From CAYZJD01 sp964483455 (GTDB lineage: Bacteria > Acidobacteriota > Terriglobia > Bryobacterales > Bryobacteraceae): DNA of 64,000 nt. This document shows, piece by piece, positions 38,146-46,083 of the stretch. Made by a program: the position numbers and the translations under genes. The notes under the pieces were generated by a model. It had not been told where the DNA came from. It saw only the letters and a program-made list of their open reading frames with translations, and did not search any database. Each line of letters opens with the position of its first letter. The first letter of the stretch is position 1. The stretch is taken from contig CAZACK010000012.1 of the NCBI GenBank assembly GCA_964483455.1, positions 1 through 64,000 on the forward strand, in the 5' to 3' direction.

Positions 38146-38166
38146 ATACCGTTTGCCAAACGGTAT
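38146..38166. promoter_or_regulatory. Perfect palindromic operator upstream of the rhamnosidase operon
   Basis: Two exact 10-bp arms, ATACCGTTTG and CAAACGGTAT, flank a single central C, ending 12 bases before the GH78 start. On the minus strand a TACAAT hexamer, a plausible -10, overlaps the upstream arm by two bases, so the site probably covers the transcription start. The size and symmetry fit a dimeric repressor such as the LacI family, used by many sugar operons. No such regulator is encoded in the window. Confidence 0.75.
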
Positions 38167-38407
38167 TGTATGGGATCTGTTCCTCGAGAACCTAACTGAA
38201 CCAGAAAGCGGAAGGCGGGCGGCGGACGGCTGCCCGGAAGACTACTCGTCTGCCCGTTCGAAATCGAGATTGAAGCCGGCTTCTTGCGCGTAGCAGATCC
38301 TGGTCAGAGCGCGCGACGATCTGCAACTACTCGAACGGCTTGGCCGCGGTGAGGCTGGTGTCTGGCGTCTCATTTCGGATCACCCTACACTTTCCTTCGA
38401 CACGCGG

Positions 38408-39523
38408 CTACAGCGCTTTGACCGCCGCGCTCACCGGCTTCGACCCCACGGGGATCACGGTGAACAGCGGCGCCGAGCGGGTCCGCGTCGGCACCACCGC
38501 GGCGATGCGGATGACGGCGATGTTCCCGGATCGCCGGTTCAGCACCAGCGCGAATTGATCGTCGGGCGTCACGGTGATGGAGCCCGGATCGGCGCCCACG
38601 GCCACGGTGGCGATGGCGCGGCTGGTTTCGATGTCAAGGATGGTCACATCTCCAGTGGCGGGATTGGCGACGAAAAGGTAGCCGTCGCCCGGCGAGGCGG
38701 AGGCGGCCATCGCGCCGGGCGCGCGTCCGGCCAGCACCGTCTGCGCGACTTCGGTGCTGTACGGATAGACGACTGCAACGGCGTCCATGCCTTCGCCGGA
38801 AAGGAACAACTGGCCGCCGTCCGCTTTGAAGCAGAAGTTGTCGGGCCGCACGGCCAGGGGGAGGCGCGTGACCGTCTTGCCGGATTCCGTTTCGAGGATG
38901 ACAAGGGCGCGCTGCGGATCGCCGACGAGCAGGTGCTTGCCGTCGGATCGGAACCTGACCTTGCCACCGCCCGAGGAGGCTCGCGCCTGGACGGCCGCCC
39001 GGCCACCGGCGAGGTCCAGGATGGACACGGTCCCGTCCTTGCAGCTCACCGCGCACCACGGCTCGCGGGCGGAGAGATCGAAATCCACGGGCGCGGCCGG
39101 CAGCGGAATGCGTCGCGACGGCCGCAGCGACTCGACGTCGAGGCGCAAAAGTTCGCGCGGTTCGCGGCAGAGCGCCCAGAGCGAGGCGCCATCGGGGGCC
39201 AGGCGCATCGAGATCACGCCGCGCGCCACCCGCGCCTTCCTTCGATAGGCAAGGACGCCGGGGTCGACCTCGTGAACCACGCCGGTGTCGGGCGTGAGCA
39301 CGTAGACCGCATCGCGCGCCGGGTGAGCGAGCACCGCGGACGGCTTGCCATCGACCGGGATGCGCCGCGCCAGCGTGAATGTCTCCATGTCGACGGCGGC
39401 CACGGCTCCGCCTTCTTCATTGGCGACGAAAGCGTAGCCCGGAAATCCGACGACCTTCTTGCGCCCGCACCCCCAGGCCGCCACCAGGCAGGCGGCGACG
39501 GCGCTGCGTCTGCCGATCACCAC
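38408..39523 (-). CDS. YncE-like beta-propeller lipoprotein
   Basis: The 371-residue protein starts with a GTG (39523 or 39520) and a lipoprotein signal ending AAWGC. It contains about seven blades of the cytochrome d1/YncE type: YAFVANEEGGAVAAVDMETFTLARRIPVDGKPSAVLAHP, DAVYVLTPDTGVVHEVDP, LLVGDPQRALVILETESGK, GYLFVANPATGDVTILDIETSRAIATVAVGADPGSITVTPD. No haem ligands or catalytic residues are evident. Such proteins usually act as periplasmic binding scaffolds. Transcribed leftward toward the rhamnosidase promoter region with a 241-bp gap after it, it looks independent. Confidence 0.85.
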   Translation of the reverse strand: MVIGRRSAVAACLVAAWGCGRKKVVGFPGYAFVANEEGGAVAAVDMETFTLARRIPVDGKPSAVLAHPARDAVYVLTPDTGVVHEVDPGVLAYRRKARVARGVISMRLAPDGASLWALCREPRELLRLDVESLRPSRRIPLPAAPVDFDLSAREPWCAVSCKDGTVSILDLAGGRAAVQARASSGGGKVRFRSDGKHLLVGDPQRALVILETESGKTVTRLPLAVRPDNFCFKADGGQLFLSGEGMDAVAVVYPYSTEVAQTVLAGRAPGAMAASASPGDGYLFVANPATGDVTILDIETSRAIATVAVGADPGSITVTPDDQFALVLNRRSGNIAVIRIAAVVPTRTRSAPLFTVIPVGSKPVSAAVKAL

Positions 39524-39620
39524 GGACTCATTGTAGAGTAGCGGCGACGCGCCGAGGCAAGAACCGAAATCCGCTGTGAACGGGTAGACTCGAACTGGAT
39601 GCCCTTGTGATAATGGCCGG

Positions 39621-40031
39621 ATGAAGCGACCGATTTCCGATAAGCCCCTTCCGTCCGTGAAGGGCAGCGCTGCGCCGAGAAACGTGGACGAATACCTCGC
39701 CAGCGTCCCGGAACCCGCTCGCAGCACCTTGAACAGGGTTCGGGCGGTGATTCGGTCCGCGGTGCCACCGGAGGCCACCGAGGCCATCAGCTATCGGATC
39801 CCGACGTTCAAGTACAAAGGACCGCTGCTGGGTTTCGCGGCGTTTTCAAGCCATTGCAGTCTGTTTGTCATGGATGGGTCGGTGCTGGAGGCGTTTCAGA
39901 ACGAGCTCAAGAATTTCCCTGCATCCAAGGGCACCGTCCGCTTCCCCGTGGACAAGCCGCTGCCAGCCGCTCTGGTAAGGAAGCTGGTGAAGGCGCGGAT
40001 CGCGCAGCAGGAACAGAAGAAGCGGCGCTGA
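39621..40031 (+). CDS. DUF1801 / YdhG-like domain protein
   Basis: The 136-residue protein has the DUF1801 core: VDEYLASVPEPARSTLNRVRAVIRSAVPPEATEAISYRIPTFKYKGPLLGFAAFSSHCSLF, then VRFPVDKPLPAALVRKLVKARI. The family (YdhG-like) resembles frataxin-type alpha/beta folds and its function is unsettled. The basic C-terminal tail (QQEQKKRR) is common. Octamer repeats begin 3 bases after the stop. It diverges from the beta-propeller gene. Confidence 0.88.
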   Translation: MKRPISDKPLPSVKGSAAPRNVDEYLASVPEPARSTLNRVRAVIRSAVPPEATEAISYRIPTFKYKGPLLGFAAFSSHCSLFVMDGSVLEAFQNELKNFPASKGTVRFPVDKPLPAALVRKLVKARIAQQEQKKRR

Positions 40032-40034
40032 CAG

Positions 40035-40082
40035 CGGTTGCACGGTTGTGCGGTTACGCGGTTGTTCGGTTGCTCGGTTGGG
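40035..40082 (+). repeat. Octanucleotide tandem array, consensus CGGTTGNN (6 units)
   Basis: Six exact 8-bp units begin at 40035, 40043, 40051, 40059, 40067 and 40075; five read CGGTTG and one CGGTTA, each with two variable bases. It is the same family, strand and period as the array at 3862-3925. It starts right after the DUF1801 stop codon. Confidence 0.88.
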
Positions 40083-40377
40083 CTACGCCGCGTCCCTCCC
40101 GGCCCACAGATTCATGGTGTTCAGTTCCACGCGGCCGCAGGCCTTCAGGTAGAGGAACAACTGCATGCGATAGGCAGCATAGTGGCCTAGGACCAAATTG
40201 ACGATCCACGAGCCCCGGCTGGCCCTGCTTCCGAACAGCCTGCCAGTCGGCCCGCCACGCTTCGAGAGCGAACGCTCCGGCCTTGACGGCGCGGAGGTGG
40301 ATCGGGCCCATGATCACCTGGTACTGAAGCATTTCCAGCATGCTGCGCTGTTTGGCACGTGGGCCCGGTGAGCCCAT
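40083..40377 (-). pseudogene. Broken DinB-like gene, C-terminal part
   Basis: Two frames together look like the end of one protein. One reads MLEMLQYQVIMGPIHLRAVKAGAFALEAWRADWQAV. Near 40215 the sense switches to another frame reading WIVNLVLGHYAAYRMQLFLYLKACG then RVELNTMNLWAG, stopping at 40083. The HYAAYRMQLFLYLKACG stretch is the last helix of DinB/YfiT-type four-helix proteins (normally with a metal-ligand histidine), and the GRVELNTMNLW ending is seen in acidobacterial members. The N-terminal half is missing. Probably a decayed gene; the family call is by eye. Confidence 0.5.
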
Positions 40378-40404
40378 TCACGGGCGGGGGTCAGGCGGAC
40401 AACC

Positions 40405-41286
40405 TCACGCTTCCGCCCACTGTCGTTTAAGATACTTCAGGGCCCGGCCGAGAGCGGCTTCCGGAGTGTCGGTGGCGCCGGATTCGACCGTCAGCCATCC
40501 CGCATATCCCCACTTCTTCAGCTCACGGAACGCCGGCCGGTAATCGTAGGAGAGCGATCCTGGCTCGGTCCGCTTTACGGGATCGGCGAGATGGACGTAG
40601 GCGGTGTGCTTTCCATGGCGGGCAAGAGTCTCGGCGACATCCTTCTCCTCCGCCGTCATGTGGTAAAAATCGCTGAGCAGCTTGAATCCCGGCTCGCCGA
40701 CGGTCCGGATAATGTCGGCGCCGTGACTTTGCAGGTTCATGTAGTGCGTTTCCTTGCGGGTCAGCGGCTCGAGGAGAAGCGTCACGCCCGTGCGCCTGAC
40801 ATCCGGCGCAAGCTGCTTCAGGGCCGCCACAAGGAGCCGGTCCTCGATCTCGCGCGGCGTCATCACCGGAGACAGATCCTGAAACTGGTTTGGTCCGAAA
40901 ACGGGGACTTCAATCACGGCATCGGCCTTCAACTCCCGGGCCATCTCCAGCCGCCGGCGGTCGAGTTCCAGGGCCTCCGCGCGCTTCGCTGGGTCCGTGT
41001 TCAACAATTGCAGCGATCCGACAATCGCGCTGACAGCAATGCCCGTCCCCTGGAGTTCCTTCAGGATGGAAGCCGCCGGCTGATTCAGCCACTCAGGGCC
41101 GAGCTCAATGCCGTCGTAGCCGAGACGGTGAAGCAACAGCGCTCTCTCGCGGAGACCGGCCTTCGGCAGCGGTCCGCGCACGCCGTATCGTACGGTAAAG
41201 GCCTGGGCAGTCATTCGGAGTTCCTGAACGAGGCCGGTGGCGGAGGCGAGCAGCAGCCGGCGCCTGGTCGTTGTTTCCATCTTCAT
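40405..41286 (-). CDS. Sugar phosphate isomerase/epimerase-like TIM barrel, possibly Tat-exported
   Basis: The 293-residue protein is a xylose-isomerase-like barrel: GYDGIELGPEW, ADAVIEVPVFGPNQF, GVTLLLEPLTRKETHYMN, FKLLSDFYHMTAEE, AYVHLADPVKRTEPG and GWLTVESGA carry the metal ligands at strand ends. The N-terminus METTTRRRLLLASATGL has a basic pair followed by a hydrophobic run, reminiscent of a Tat signal but short, so export is uncertain. The start at 41286 is supported by AGGAG at proper spacing; an internal ATG at 41214 would remove the leader. Likely sugar epimerase or isomerase; substrate unknown. Confidence 0.82.
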   Translation of the reverse strand: MKMETTTRRRLLLASATGLVQELRMTAQAFTVRYGVRGPLPKAGLRERALLLHRLGYDGIELGPEWLNQPAASILKELQGTGIAVSAIVGSLQLLNTDPAKRAEALELDRRRLEMARELKADAVIEVPVFGPNQFQDLSPVMTPREIEDRLLVAALKQLAPDVRRTGVTLLLEPLTRKETHYMNLQSHGADIIRTVGEPGFKLLSDFYHMTAEEKDVAETLARHGKHTAYVHLADPVKRTEPGSLSYDYRPAFRELKKWGYAGWLTVESGATDTPEAALGRALKYLKRQWAEA

Positions 41287-41444
41287 GACGCTCCTCTTGA
41301 TGGCAGCTTCGCCGTTATTCTACTTGAGAACCGGGGCTCGGCGGCTCGCAGGCAATAGCGCCCGCGCCACTCTCACGCTTCTCTCCGTATCTCATTGAAA
41401 GTAAATGGATAGGGCTGGCACTGCATTGAAGAGGAGGGGCGACT

Positions 41445-42494
41445 GTGCTAGCCTTAGCCGTAGCATTCATGAATTTTCGGTCCCTGTTCAGTCTGTTTTC
41501 ATCCGATCTGGCGATTGACCTCGGCACGGCCAACACGCTGGTCTTCGCCCGCGGCAAAGGCATCGTGGTGAACGAGCCCTCGATCGTGGCCATCAACAAG
41601 AACACCGGCGAGGTGGAGGCGGTGGGCAAGGAGGCCAAAGAGATGCTCGGCCGGACGCCGGGCAACATTGTGGCCATCCGTCCGATGAAGGACGGGGTGA
41701 TCGCCGACTTCAAGGTCACCGAGCGGATGCTGACCTACTTCATCCAGAAGGCGCACGGGCGACGCGTGCTGGTGCATCCGCGCATCGTGATCGGGGTGCC
41801 AAGCGAGATCACGCAGGTCGAAAAGAGGGCGGTGGTCGATTCGGCCTACCGCGCCAAGGCGAGCGAAGTCCACCTGGTCGAGCAGTCGATGGTGGCCGCC
41901 ATCGGCGCCGGCCTGCCGATCACCGAGCCGTCAGGGAACATGGTGGTGGACATCGGCGGCGGCACCACCGATGTCGCCGTCATCTCCCTTTCGGGCATCG
42001 TCTATTCACGGTCAGTGCGGGTGGCCGGCAACGAGATGGACGACGCCATCATGCAGTACCTCAAACGGAAGTACAACCTGCTGATCGGCGAGCGGACCGC
42101 CGAGCAGATCAAGATTCAGATCGGCTCGGCCTACGCGCTGGACAAGCCGATCACCATGGAGATCAAGGGCCGCAACCTGATCCAGGGCGTGCCGCGGACC
42201 ATTACTGTCGACGACAGCGAAATCCGCGAGGCGCTGGCCGAGTGTGTGGCCACCATCATGAACGCGATTCGCGTCGCCCTGGAGCGCACGCCGCCGGAGC
42301 TCAGCGCCGACATCAGCGACCGGGGCATTGTGCTCACCGGCGGCGGGGCGCTGCTGAAGAACCTCGACAAGCGCATTCGGGAGGAAACGGGGCTGCCTGT
42401 TTCCATTGCGGAAGACCCGCTGGCTTCCGTGGTTCTGGGAACGGGCAAGATGCTCACGGATTTCAGGCTGCTGCGCAAGATCTCCCTGGAGTAG
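41445..42494 (+). CDS. mreB: Rod-shape-determining actin homologue MreB
   Basis: The 349-residue protein has the actin-fold motifs of MreB: phosphate 1 DLAIDLGTANTLVFARG, VNEPSIVAINKNTGEVEAVGKEAKEMLGRTP, phosphate 2 MVVDIGGGTTDVAVISL, and the adenosine loop GIVLTGGGALLKNLDKRIREETG. It polymerises under the inner membrane and guides the elongasome. A GTG start at 41445 is preferred because GAGGAGG lies 5 bases upstream; ATG 41469 has no ribosome site. The extra N-terminal segment (LALAVAFMNFRSLFSLFSSD) is hydrophobic and may help membrane attachment. First gene of the mre-mrd cluster. Confidence 0.97.
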   Translation: MLALAVAFMNFRSLFSLFSSDLAIDLGTANTLVFARGKGIVVNEPSIVAINKNTGEVEAVGKEAKEMLGRTPGNIVAIRPMKDGVIADFKVTERMLTYFIQKAHGRRVLVHPRIVIGVPSEITQVEKRAVVDSAYRAKASEVHLVEQSMVAAIGAGLPITEPSGNMVVDIGGGTTDVAVISLSGIVYSRSVRVAGNEMDDAIMQYLKRKYNLLIGERTAEQIKIQIGSAYALDKPITMEIKGRNLIQGVPRTITVDDSEIREALAECVATIMNAIRVALERTPPELSADISDRGIVLTGGGALLKNLDKRIREETGLPVSIAEDPLASVVLGTGKMLTDFRLLRKISLE

Positions 42495-42513
42495 GCAGCT
42501 CCGAAGCCGCCTT

Positions 42514-43614
42514 ATGGACACGTTGCTCAGCCGGTATCGCAACGTCACGGTCCTGATTGTGGTCCTGCTCGCCCAGCTCATTCTGCTCGCTTACCAGGTA
42601 AAGACCGGAGAGGACGTGCGGCTGATCCGCGTCTGGGCGGTGTCGGCCATCACCCCGCTGGCGCGGCTGGTCGAAGCCGGCAGGGCCCAGGTGACGCGTT
42701 TCGTCGAGAACTATTTTGCGCTGGTGGATGTGCGCGAGCATAACCGGCGCCTGGAATCCGAGCTTGGCCGCCTCAAGATGGAGAACCAGTATCTTCGGAC
42801 CGAGCTCGCCACCGCCGATCGCGCGCGGGCGCTGACCGCGTTCCAGAGCCGCCAGCCGTCGAGAATGGTGGCTGCCAGAATCATCGCCACCGGCGCTGGT
42901 CCGAACTCGAAGGTGGTGTTTGTGGACCGCGGCGCCGCGGCCGGCGTGCGGAAAGGGATGGCGGTGGTCACGCCGGAAGGCATCGTGGGCCGGGTGATGG
43001 CGGCGTATCCCAACGCGGCCCAGGTTCTGCTGGTGACCGACGCGAGTTTCGCGGCGGGCGTGGTAAGCCAGAAGCACAGGGTACAAGGAACGCTGAAAGG
43101 GACGGGCCGGTCGAGCTGCGTGGTTGACTACATCCAGGTCGAGGAACGAGTGGAGCCCGGCGAATGGTTCTTCACCTCCGGGGAAGACAGGGTATTTCCG
43201 CGGGGCCTGCCGGTCGGCCAGGTGACAAGCCTGGGCGCGGGGAAGACGTTCAAGGAAATCCACCTCCAGCCTAGCGGCTTCAGCAAGGGGATCGAGGAAG
43301 TGCTCGTGGTGTTGGAAGGGGTGCACCAGCCGGTACCCGAGATGGAGACCGCCTCGCCCGGCGCCTACATGCTCCCGGCGCCGCCCGAGGGGCAGCCGGA
43401 GACGCCGGCTGCTCAGAAAGGGCGTCCCTTCCTCGCAACCACCGAGGCGGACCGGATACGGGAGCAGTACAGGCGGATCGGGGACGCGCAGGGTCACGTC
43501 TACGGCGAAGGCAGCGCTCCGGATTTCAACTTCAAGCCGCCGGGCGAGGCCCCAGGGCCGTCGAATCCCCCGGGCGCAACCAGCGCAGCGCCAAAGCCTC
43601 CGGCGAATGACTAG
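42514..43614 (+). CDS. mreC: Rod-shape-determining protein MreC
   Basis: The 366-residue protein has a short cytoplasmic N-terminus, one membrane span (VTVLIVVLLAQLILLAY), a coiled coil (about 70-105, EHNRRLESELGRLKMENQYLRTEL) and the double beta-barrel periplasmic part (SKVVFVDRGAAAGVRKGMAVVTPEGIVGRV, VQGTLKGTG, FFTSGEDRVFPRGLPVGQV). A proline-rich tail of about 100 residues is unusual but common in acidobacteria. MreC links MreB to the PBP2-RodA synthase and activates it. It lies 19 bp after mreB and overlaps mreD by 8 bp. Confidence 0.95.
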   Translation: MDTLLSRYRNVTVLIVVLLAQLILLAYQVKTGEDVRLIRVWAVSAITPLARLVEAGRAQVTRFVENYFALVDVREHNRRLESELGRLKMENQYLRTELATADRARALTAFQSRQPSRMVAARIIATGAGPNSKVVFVDRGAAAGVRKGMAVVTPEGIVGRVMAAYPNAAQVLLVTDASFAAGVVSQKHRVQGTLKGTGRSSCVVDYIQVEERVEPGEWFFTSGEDRVFPRGLPVGQVTSLGAGKTFKEIHLQPSGFSKGIEEVLVVLEGVHQPVPEMETASPGAYMLPAPPEGQPETPAAQKGRPFLATTEADRIREQYRRIGDAQGHVYGEGSAPDFNFKPPGEAPGPSNPPGATSAAPKPPAND

Positions 43615-44143
43615 GTACAACGAGGTGCTTGCCCCTGGCCGGCGCCGGACCGGCCGCTTGAGGAAGTACCGGCCGTGGGCGTTGTTCGCCGTCCCGCTGA
43701 CGGCGATTCTCTTTCAGGTGTACGTCCCGCGATTCTTCGAGTTCCTCTCCAACCTCGACCTTCCTCTGCTGGCTACCGTCTACTTCGCGGTGCTGCGGCG
43801 GAACCCAATCGAGGGACTGCTCACCGGAGCGAGCATCGGCCTGGTGCAGGACTCGTTGTCGAACCTGCCGCTGGGGGTTTTCGGGATGGTGAAGACACTG
43901 GTTGGATTCACCGCCGCGTCCATCAGCGTTCGCTTCGACGTGGAGCGAGGTCCGGTGCGCATGGCTCTGGGAACGTTCTTCTATCTCCTTCACTACGTCG
44001 CCTACTGGGGAGTTGGCAGATCGCTGCTCGGCCAGGGCGGAGAATTGACGCTGCTCCGCCCGCTGGCTGTCGCCCTGCTGAATGGGCTGGTGGCCGCGCC
44101 GCTGTTCGGGCTTTTCGATAGACTGAGGAAAAGCGATGAGTAA
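43607..44143 (+). CDS. mreD: Rod-shape-determining protein MreD
   Basis: The 178-residue inner-membrane protein has about five spans (FAVPLTAILFQVYV, LPLLATVYFAVL, LLTGASIGLVQDSL, MALGTFFYLLHYVAYWG, LAVALLNGLVAAPLFGLF) and the family motif GASIGLVQDSLSNLPLGVFGMVKTLVGF. It completes the MreBCD complex. The 8-bp overlap with mreC supports the ATG at 43607. Confidence 0.93.
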   Translation: MTRYNEVLAPGRRRTGRLRKYRPWALFAVPLTAILFQVYVPRFFEFLSNLDLPLLATVYFAVLRRNPIEGLLTGASIGLVQDSLSNLPLGVFGMVKTLVGFTAASISVRFDVERGPVRMALGTFFYLLHYVAYWGVGRSLLGQGGELTLLRPLAVALLNGLVAAPLFGLFDRLRKSDE

Positions 44144-44157
44144 GTTCGTTCACCACC

Positions 44158-44184
44158 GAGACACCGAGTACACAGAGGTGTCTC
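44158..44184. repeat. Short inverted repeat of the CACCGAGACAC type
   Basis: Arms GAGACACC and GGTGTCTC (8 bp, perfect) enclose an 11-base loop in the 80-bp gap between mreD and mrdA. The left-arm context (CACCGAGACACCGAG) resembles the larger inverted repeats at 51903-51968 and 57429-57492. It may be a degraded member of that family or a weak attenuator within the mre operon. Confidence 0.5.
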
Positions 44185-44223
44185 TGGCCGCCGCCGGATG
44201 CACCAGGTGATCGAGGAATCGTT

Positions 44224-46083
44224 GTGCGCCTGTCCTGGAATGGTCGCCGCCAATACGAGGAGGTCCCGTCCGCGCCGTTGGCGCGGGACGATCCCAAGTT
44301 CGCCTCGGGGAAAATCGCTTTCTTCCAATACGTCATCGTCGGCGTCTTTGTCTTCCTGATCTCCGGATTCTGGGACCTTCAGGTCCGAAATCCGGAGTTG
44401 TACAGCGAGCGGGCGGACCGGAACCGGATCAAGTCGCTGCCGATCCTGGCCGCGCGCGGCAAGATTCTCGACCGGGAGGGGCGCGTGATCGTGGACAACC
44501 ACTCCTCCTTCAGCCTGATTCTTTCGCGGGAAAACCTCAAGCCGGAACACCTGCGGGCGATCGCGGACGGTCTTCGGCTGGATTACGACGAGCTAACGGA
44601 ACGACTGCGGCGTTTCCGCTCGCGACCCCGCTACCAGCCGATCATCATCAAAGAGGAACTGACGCCGGCGGACCTGGCGTTCGTCGAGGCCCATCGCGGG
44701 ATGGATACGTTTCCGGAGATGGAGCTGATTCACGCGCAGCGCCGCCTGTACCCGCGCGACGGCCTGGCCGCTCACGTCGTCGGCTACATCGGCGAAGTGA
44801 GCGACGCCGAGCTGAACACGGCCGAATTCGCGCGGTACAACCAGGGTGACATCGTCGGCAAGGCCGGCATCGAGCGCGCCTACAACGATGTCCTCATGGG
44901 AGTAGACGGGCAGCGTCAGGTGGTGGTGGACAGCCGCGGCCGCGAGCGGCAGGTGATCGGCCTGAAAGAGGCGTCCCCGGGCAAGCCGCTCGATCTGACC
45001 CTCGACCTCGATCTCCAGGTGGTGGCCGAGCTGGCGATGGACAACCGCAAAGGGGCGGTGGTCGCGCTCGACCCTCGCAACGGAGACGTACTGGCGATGG
45101 TGAGCCGGCCGTGCTTTGATCCCGGCAAGTTCGCCGTCCGGCTGCGCAGCGCGGACTGGCGCGAACTGGTCAACAACCCGGATAATCCACTCCTCAACCG
45201 GGCCATTCAGGCGCAACTGGCGCCCGGCTCGACGTTCAAACCGCTGGTTGCTCTGGCGGCGCTCGAATCCGGATTGGCCGATCCCCACTCCAACGTCTAC
45301 TGCAATGGCGGCGCAACCTTCTACGACCGATACTTCCGGTGCCATCTGAGAGGAGGACACGGCCTGACAGACCTCCATCGCGGGCTCGTCCACTCTTGCG
45401 ATGTGTACTTCTACAACCTGGGAAACCGGCTCGGGATCGACAAGATCGCCGCGTATGCCCAGGCCTGCGGATTGGGCAGAAAGACCGGGATTGATCTTCC
45501 GCACGAAGCCGAGGGGATCGTTCCTTCGACGAGGTGGAAGGCTCGCCTTCTGCGACAGAAGTGGTATGCCGGCGAGACGATCTCGGTGGCAATCGGCCAG
45601 GGCGCGCTCACCGTTACTCCCCTGCAATTGGCCTACGCCATCGGAGGCCTGGCCATGGGCGGGATCTGGCACGCGCCGCACATCATCAAGGATCCGCAGC
45701 ACGGAGAACCGCCGAGAAAAGTGGCGTTGAATGCCGGCAACGTGTCCTCGGTCCTGGACGGCATGTACGGAGTTGTCAACGAGGGAGGAACGGGCTCACG
45801 CGCGCAGCTTGCCGGAATCGAAATGTGCGGAAAGACCGGCACCGCCCAACTGGCCTCAGGCGAGGTCCTGAAGAACACCAGGCTCGGGCAAACACTGAAG
45901 GACAACGCCTGGTTTGTCGGTTTTGCACCGCGCCAATCTCCGGAGATTGTGGTCGTCGCATTGTTTGAGGGAGGCGAACACGGCAACCTGGCCGCCCCTA
46001 TCGTCCGCGATGTGATCAAGTCCTATTTCGACAAGAAGGCGCGGGCCGGCCGGTCGCTGCTCGCGGGATTGAGACAGCCATGA
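44224..46083 (+). CDS. mrdA: Penicillin-binding protein 2, peptidoglycan transpeptidase
   Basis: The 619-residue class B PBP has an N-terminal anchor (FQYVIVGVFVFLISGFW, about 35-51), a dimerisation domain with RGKILDREGRVIVDN and VVGYIGEVSDAEL, and the transpeptidase domain with catalytic GSTFKP (Ser336), SCD in HRGLVHSCDVYFYN (motif 2) and KTGTAQ (motif 3). It cross-links peptidoglycan during side-wall elongation with RodA. The GTG start at 44224 has GAGG upstream. It overlaps rodA by 4 bp (ATGA). Confidence 0.96.
   Translation: MRLSWNGRRQYEEVPSAPLARDDPKFASGKIAFFQYVIVGVFVFLISGFWDLQVRNPELYSERADRNRIKSLPILAARGKILDREGRVIVDNHSSFSLILSRENLKPEHLRAIADGLRLDYDELTERLRRFRSRPRYQPIIIKEELTPADLAFVEAHRGMDTFPEMELIHAQRRLYPRDGLAAHVVGYIGEVSDAELNTAEFARYNQGDIVGKAGIERAYNDVLMGVDGQRQVVVDSRGRERQVIGLKEASPGKPLDLTLDLDLQVVAELAMDNRKGAVVALDPRNGDVLAMVSRPCFDPGKFAVRLRSADWRELVNNPDNPLLNRAIQAQLAPGSTFKPLVALAALESGLADPHSNVYCNGGATFYDRYFRCHLRGGHGLTDLHRGLVHSCDVYFYNLGNRLGIDKIAAYAQACGLGRKTGIDLPHEAEGIVPSTRWKARLLRQKWYAGETISVAIGQGALTVTPLQLAYAIGGLAMGGIWHAPHIIKDPQHGEPPRKVALNAGNVSSVLDGMYGVVNEGGTGSRAQLAGIEMCGKTGTAQLASGEVLKNTRLGQTLKDNAWFVGFAPRQSPEIVVVALFEGGEHGNLAAPIVRDVIKSYFDKKARAGRSLLAGLRQP

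Noticed and set aside
38167..38407. Small gene in the gap between the beta-propeller gene and the rhamnosidase operator
   Set aside because: A minus-strand frame ending EAGFNLDFERADE looked protein-like, but it is short, has no start signal and matches no family I can name.
41417..41432. TGGCAC followed by TTGA upstream of mreB as a sigma54 promoter
   Set aside because: Spacing is one base short and the -12 element lacks GC, so the GG/GC distance rule of sigma54 promoters is not met.
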